Position numbers and translations under genes: made by a program. 64,000 nucleotides of DNA, taken from Alcanivorax sp. DP30. GTDB lineage: Bacteria; Pseudomonadota; Gammaproteobacteria; Pseudomonadales; Alcanivoracaceae. Below the pieces are notes generated by a model. The model was not told where the DNA came from, searched no databases, and worked only from the letters and a program-made list of their open reading frames with translations. Of the stretch, positions 60,014 through 64,000 are shown piece after piece; the first letter of the stretch is position 1, and the number at the start of each line of letters is the position of its first letter. The stretch spans positions 683,317 to 747,316 of the forward strand of contig NZ_WTUY01000005.1 of the NCBI RefSeq assembly GCF_009882945.1. The letters are read 5' to 3'.

Positions 60014-61022
60014 CCTCAAGCTGCTGATCTATGCGATCTCGGCAGAGCTGGGGTCGCTATTGTTGTTACTCAGTGAGAAGACCTCGCTGGGACTCTTCCT
60101 GCTTTATCTCACGTCTCACGGGCTGGCTTCTGCCCTGATGACGGTGGTGGCCTGGGGTGTGCTGCCTTCCCGTTTCCGCACTCCCAAAGTAGCGTCTTGG
60201 CTGTTGATCTTCGGGTTCGCATTTTTTATTCCAGCCATTGGCTTGCTGACCCTGTTAAGTGGGGTGCTGCTCGGTGTCTGGCTGCCCAACAGCCTGCGAC
60301 AGCAGCCGTTTGCGCTGGTTGCCCAGCCATACTTTACCCCCGTGCAGGCTAAACCCGGCAGCGGCTTTCGGCAGATTGATCTCAAGTTGTTGCTGTCCAG
60401 CGATGACGCTCCTGATGCCTTGCGGGTTCAGGGCATGCTGGTGCTCAAGGACATGCCGGCCAGGGTCACAGGCAAGCTGTTGCGCGAATCCCTTGGTGAC
60501 AGTTATGAAGACGTGCGGTTGCTGTCCTACGGGATTCTGGACCAAAAGGAAAAAGTCATTACGCGGGATATCGATCGCGCAATGCAGCTGCTGGAGCGGG
60601 CGAAAGAATCCCGTCGCTACCGTCTGGCTCGACACTTGTCGGAACTTTACTGGGAGCTAAATTATCAGGATCTGGTGCGCGGTGACATTCGCCGTATTAC
60701 TTTGGAAAAGGCCGCTTTTTATGCGGATATGGCTCTGATGGAATCGCCCCAGGATGCGGGGCTGTGGCTGTTGCGTGGCCGTATTCTACTGGCCCAGGAA
60801 AACCTGGCCGAAGCCCAGCAATCACTGGTGTTTGCCCGTCGCCTTGGTCTTTCCGCCAACCTGGTGAACCCCTGGCTTGCGGAAATTGCCCTGCAACGCT
60901 GCCAGTTCATTCTGGTCAAACGTCTGATGGGGGAAATTTCCGACGACAGCCAGTTCACCAATCTGAATAAATCCGTTGAATACTGGAGTGATCATGGGGT
61001 TTCCCTCCGCCGACAAGGCTGA
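60006..61022 (+). CDS. pelE: PelE: membrane/TPR subunit of the Pel synthase
   Basis: A 338-residue protein starting at GTG 60006 (GAGG 8 bases upstream; 8-base overlap with pelD). Two N-terminal membrane helices (about 1-75; AISAELGSLLLLLSEKTSLG and ASWLLIFGFAFFIPAIGLLT) are followed by a TPR-like soluble part (ALMESPQDAGLWLLRGRILL, then LAEAQQSLVFARRLG). PelE binds PelD and PelG in the inner-membrane complex of P. aeruginosa. Length close to the 329 residues there. It overlaps pelF by 29 bases. Confidence 0.88.
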   Translation: MSSLKLLIYAISAELGSLLLLLSEKTSLGLFLLYLTSHGLASALMTVVAWGVLPSRFRTPKVASWLLIFGFAFFIPAIGLLTLLSGVLLGVWLPNSLRQQPFALVAQPYFTPVQAKPGSGFRQIDLKLLLSSDDAPDALRVQGMLVLKDMPARVTGKLLRESLGDSYEDVRLLSYGILDQKEKVITRDIDRAMQLLERAKESRRYRLARHLSELYWELNYQDLVRGDIRRITLEKAAFYADMALMESPQDAGLWLLRGRILLAQENLAEAQQSLVFARRLGLSANLVNPWLAEIALQRCQFILVKRLMGEISDDSQFTNLNKSVEYWSDHGVSLRRQG

Positions 61023-62541
61023 TATCTGTCTGCTGCTGGAAGGGACCTTTCCCTATGTCAGTGGTGGCGTGTCCAGCTGGGTGAACCAGATCATTCGCGG
61101 GTTCCCGGAATATACCTTTGCCTGCTGTTTCATCGGTAGTCGCCCGGAAGACTATGGTGAAATGAAGTACGAGCTTCCGGACAATGTGGTGCATCTGGAA
61201 GTGCATTACCTGCATAACTTCAAACGTGGCGCCGAGAAAAAGCCGCTGAAGGGAAACCGCAAGGCCTTCCGGAAAGTCCGCCAGTTTCATGAACTGGTAA
61301 AAAGTGGTGACGATAACCATCGCAAGGCCGAGTTGTTCGAACACATGGTCAACAATCTAGGCGATGGGCAGGCCTATTCCGAAGAGGCATTTCTGCATAG
61401 CCGCGCCAGCTGGGATTACATCTCACGGGCCTACCGTGAGAACAGCCGTGACCCCTCCTTTGTGGATTATTTCTGGACCGTGCGCATCATGCACGCGCCG
61501 ATCTGGGTGCTGGATGACATTGCCAGGAACCTGATTCCGGCAAAGATGTACCACTCCATTTCCACCGGCTATGCGGGCCTGCTCGGGGCGATGCTCAAGC
61601 GTCGTTATGGCAAGCCCCTGTTGTTGTCCGAGCATGGCATCTATACCAAGGAAAGGAAGATCGATCTGTTTCAGAGTGAATGGATCAGTGATAACCGGGG
61701 GCTGGTAGAAAAGAATAATGCGGAGATGGCTTATTTTCGCGAGAAATGGGTGAACTTCTTTACTGAACTTGGCAAGGCCTGCTATCAGGCTTCGGACCGG
61801 ATCGTGGCGTTGTATGAGCGGAACCGGGAACGTCAGGTTAATGACGGAGCCCCCATTGAACGCACCATGAATATTCCCAACGGCATCGATTTGCCCCGCA
61901 TGCAGAAAGTACGGGCAGCGCGGCAGTCCGGAGTACCCAAGGTGGCCTGTCTGTTGGGGCGGGTGGTGCCCATCAAGGATGTGAAAACCTTTCTGCGAGC
62001 CATGCGCACACTGGTCAATGAGATTCCTGATGCCGAAGGCTGGATTGCCGGCCCCGAAGATGAAGACAAGGACTATGCCCGCGAGTGTCATGGCCTGGTG
62101 GCGAGTCTGGGGCTGGAAAAGAATGTGAAGTTCCTCGGTTTCCAGAAAATCGATGAATTGCTGCCCAAGGTGGGCGTCATGGTGCTGAGTTCAATCAGTG
62201 AGGCACTGCCGTTGGTGATCCTGGAAGGTTTTGCTGCCGGTGTGCCGACGGTGTCCACCGATGTGGGCTCCTGTCGCCAGTTGATCGAAGGGCTCGGCCC
62301 GGAGGATGAAGCCTTTGGCAAGGCCGGCGATGTGGTCGGTATTGCCGACCCGGAGGCGCTGGGACAGGCGGTGGCAAGGTTGCTGTCTGATGAGCAGGCC
62401 TGGTACCAGGCCCAACAGGCGGGTATTCGCCGCGTGGAGGCACTGTACACCCAGGAAATGATGTTTGGCGCCTACCGTGAGTTGTATCAGTCATTGATTG
62501 CACGCAGTGAATCAGCGCAGCCACAGGGCAGGGGGCGCTAA
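60994..62541 (+). CDS. pelF: PelF: GT4-type Pel glycosyltransferase
   Basis: A 515-residue cytoplasmic glycosyltransferase. The Rossmann N-terminus CLLLEGTFPYVSGGVSSWVN and the C-terminal GT-B motifs (VACLLGRVVPIKDVKTFLRA, GYLGFQK-like KFLGFQKIDELL, and SEALPLVILEGFAAGVPTVS with the conserved Glu) are PelF-specific. It polymerises the N-acetylgalactosamine-rich Pel chain from UDP-sugar. GGAG is 6 bases before ATG 60994. Ends TAATG, sharing bases with pelG. Length agrees with P. aeruginosa PelF (507). Confidence 0.93.
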   Translation: MGFPSADKADICLLLEGTFPYVSGGVSSWVNQIIRGFPEYTFACCFIGSRPEDYGEMKYELPDNVVHLEVHYLHNFKRGAEKKPLKGNRKAFRKVRQFHELVKSGDDNHRKAELFEHMVNNLGDGQAYSEEAFLHSRASWDYISRAYRENSRDPSFVDYFWTVRIMHAPIWVLDDIARNLIPAKMYHSISTGYAGLLGAMLKRRYGKPLLLSEHGIYTKERKIDLFQSEWISDNRGLVEKNNAEMAYFREKWVNFFTELGKACYQASDRIVALYERNRERQVNDGAPIERTMNIPNGIDLPRMQKVRAARQSGVPKVACLLGRVVPIKDVKTFLRAMRTLVNEIPDAEGWIAGPEDEDKDYARECHGLVASLGLEKNVKFLGFQKIDELLPKVGVMVLSSISEALPLVILEGFAAGVPTVSTDVGSCRQLIEGLGPEDEAFGKAGDVVGIADPEALGQAVARLLSDEQAWYQAQQAGIRRVEALYTQEMMFGAYRELYQSLIARSESAQPQGRGR

Positions 62542-63911
62542 TGGCGGGTATCGGTTTCGAGCTTCGCAAACTGCTGCGCAAGGATACCTTGCTGGGGCTG
62601 ATCCGGGCCTATACCTATGCCGGGGTAATCAGCTCGGGGCCCTGGGTGCTGTCGATCATTGGCATCCTGATCATCGGTATTTTCAGCCTGGGCATGGTGG
62701 TGCCGGATGCCGGCGTCACCCAGTTCCAGGTCACGGTTACCTATCTGATTGCGCTCAGTCTGGTGCTCACCGGTGCGGTGCAACTGGCATTTACCCGGTT
62801 CTGTGCTGACCGCTCTTTTGAGCACCGGGAAGACCTGATTCTGCCCAACTTTGGTGGCGTGACAGTGCTGGTTACCATGTTCTCGGGGTTGCTTGCCATG
62901 GGGGTGGCCCTGTTCCTGTTTCCCGCGCAAAGCATTCTATACCGGGCCTTGCTGGTGGCCTGTTTTGTCGTGCTGTGTAACATCTGGATTGCCACCGTAT
63001 TTCTCTCCGGCATGAAGCAGTACAAGGCCATTTTGTGGCTTTATGCACTGGGCTACGGGATTACTGTGGTGGCCGCACTGTTGCTGCGCTTCCTGGATCT
63101 CGAGGGGCTGCTGCTGGGCTTTCTGCTGGGGCAGGTTACCCTGCTTGGCGGCATGCTGGTGCTGATCATTCGCGGCTACCCGGCCAAGTCCATCGTCTCA
63201 TTCGAGATGTTCTCGGGGAAATATCTGTATCCCTCCCTGATGCTGGTGGGCTTTTTCTACAATGCCGGGGTCTGGGCGGACAAGGCCATGTTCTGGTTCT
63301 ACTCTGGTACTGGCAGTGACGTGATTGGCCCGCTGCGGGCATCCCTGATCTACGACATTCCCGTTTTTCTGTCCTACCTGTCGCTGATTCCCGGGATGGC
63401 GGTGTTCCTGGTCCGTATGGAAACCGACTTTGTGGAGCACTACAGCAATTTCTATGATGCGGTCCGCGATGGTGGCTCGCTCTCCTATATTGAAGACCAG
63501 CGTAACCAGATGGTGTTCGTGATTCGCCAGGGAATCTTCCAGATACTCAAGATCCAGGCAATTTCGGCACTGCTGCTGATGGTGACCGGTGCGCAGATTT
63601 TTGCCGCGCTGGGCATCTCCGACCTGTATCTGCCGCTGTTGAAAGTACAGCTGATTGCCACTGCGCTGCAGGTGGTGTTTCTCGCCGTGATCAACGTGTT
63701 CTGTTATCTGGACCAGCGCCGCATGCTGGTACTCCTTACCGGGCTTTTCCTGGTTCTGAATATTCTCTTTACCGGTATCAGTCTCTACCTTGGGCCTCAG
63801 TTCTTCGGCTTCGGTTTTCTGCTGGCGCTGGCGGTGTGTGTGTTGCTGGGGTTGTGGTTGGTAAACCGCAAGATGGGGGAGCTGGAGTACATCACCTTCA
63901 TGCTGCACTGA
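62541..63911 (+). CDS. pelG: PelG: inner-membrane MOP/Wzx-like transporter of Pel
   Basis: A 456-residue polytopic membrane protein with about 12 hydrophobic segments. The start MAGIGFELRKLLRKDTLLGL and the inner sequence QLAFTRFCADRSFEHREDLI are the PelG signature. It forms, with PelD and PelE, the channel through which PelF passes the growing chain across the membrane. Its ATG overlaps the pelF stop (TAATG). It is the last pel gene; the heptamer array begins at its stop. Confidence 0.93.
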   Translation: MAGIGFELRKLLRKDTLLGLIRAYTYAGVISSGPWVLSIIGILIIGIFSLGMVVPDAGVTQFQVTVTYLIALSLVLTGAVQLAFTRFCADRSFEHREDLILPNFGGVTVLVTMFSGLLAMGVALFLFPAQSILYRALLVACFVVLCNIWIATVFLSGMKQYKAILWLYALGYGITVVAALLLRFLDLEGLLLGFLLGQVTLLGGMLVLIIRGYPAKSIVSFEMFSGKYLYPSLMLVGFFYNAGVWADKAMFWFYSGTGSDVIGPLRASLIYDIPVFLSYLSLIPGMAVFLVRMETDFVEHYSNFYDAVRDGGSLSYIEDQRNQMVFVIRQGIFQILKIQAISALLLMVTGAQIFAALGISDLYLPLLKVQLIATALQVVFLAVINVFCYLDQRRMLVLLTGLFLVLNILFTGISLYLGPQFFGFGFLLALAVCVLLGLWLVNRKMGELEYITFMLH

Positions 63912-64000
63912 GCTACAAGCTACAAGCTACAAGCTACAAGCTACAAGCTACAAGCTACAAGCTACAAGCTACAAGCTACAAGCTACAAGCTACAAGCTAC
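63912..64000. repeat. Uninterrupted tandem array of heptamer GCTACAA, running off the window
   Basis: From 63912 to the last base the sequence is A(GCTACAA)n, about 12.5 exact copies, starting at the base after the pelG stop. The unit is the same as the diverged arms elsewhere in the window, but here no copy has changed. The true length is unknown because the window ends inside it. Confidence 0.95.

Noticed and set aside
63912..64000. CRISPR array
   Set aside because: The units are contiguous 7-base repeats without spacers and no cas gene is nearby.

Overview
The window comes from a high-GC gammaproteobacterium. Gene content points to a marine hydrocarbon- and lipid-oriented lineage such as Alcanivorax or a close relative: a GMC alcohol dehydrogenase, a DesT/DesC/DesB-type desaturase module, cis/trans fatty acid isomerase, propionyl-CoA synthetase, MaoC hydratase, a complete Pel operon, and REP-like GTAGGAGC hairpins. 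The genus is inferred from gene content only; there is no rRNA in the window.

Layout. 1-6641 is ordinary chromosome: the pyrF end, a ComEA-like protein, an exported AstE-like zinc hydrolase behind Uup, a sterol-desaturase-family membrane hydroxylase, an SMI1/KNR4 protein and a TrmY-like methyltransferase. 6690-10430 is an AT-richer island with all genes on the plus strand. It carries two convincing integron attC sites (7669-7746 and 10351-10420), a degenerate third at its left edge, a membrane protein, a PD-(D/E)XK nuclease, an FRG-domain protein and a broken gene, and it is studded with a family of 22-bp-arm palindromes beginning GGGGTCAGGTCT. No integrase is present, so it looks like an integrase-less cassette cluster.

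10515-38666 is housekeeping and envelope chromosome: a Trp-rich protein, PrpE, an ABM monooxygenase, an MscK-like channel with an APC permease, LasT-like methyltransferase, a secreted phospholipase C/P1-nuclease-like protein followed by a membrane PPIase and a small exported protein, the PA2778/PA2779 pair, a selenium module (phosphonate-type ABC transporter of the putative selenate class, PhzF, and an NDH-SelD fusion), Cti, two nitroreductase-family proteins (one at 44.4 kb), Hsp20, dodecin, a DEAD-box helicase and a MaoC hydratase. 38895-42126 is a divergent DesT regulator and desC-desB operon with a palindromic operator over the -35 box and a strong terminator. 42193-51660 holds an AraC regulator, tRNA-Ser(GGA), a thioesterase/nitroreductase pair, a membrane class III cyclase, an anchored beta-helix protein, a GMC oxidoreductase, DUF3047 and an HNH nuclease.

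51788-63911 is a complete pel exopolysaccharide operon (pelA to pelG, tightly overlapping). Its unusual feature is that pelB is divided into two genes: an inner-membrane-anchored TPR protein and a separately exported TPR/beta-barrel protein, overlapping by ATGA. PelD keeps the RxxD c-di-GMP site. The window ends in an uninterrupted array of the heptamer GCTACAA, of which inverted, diverged copies sit in many intergenic gaps across the window.
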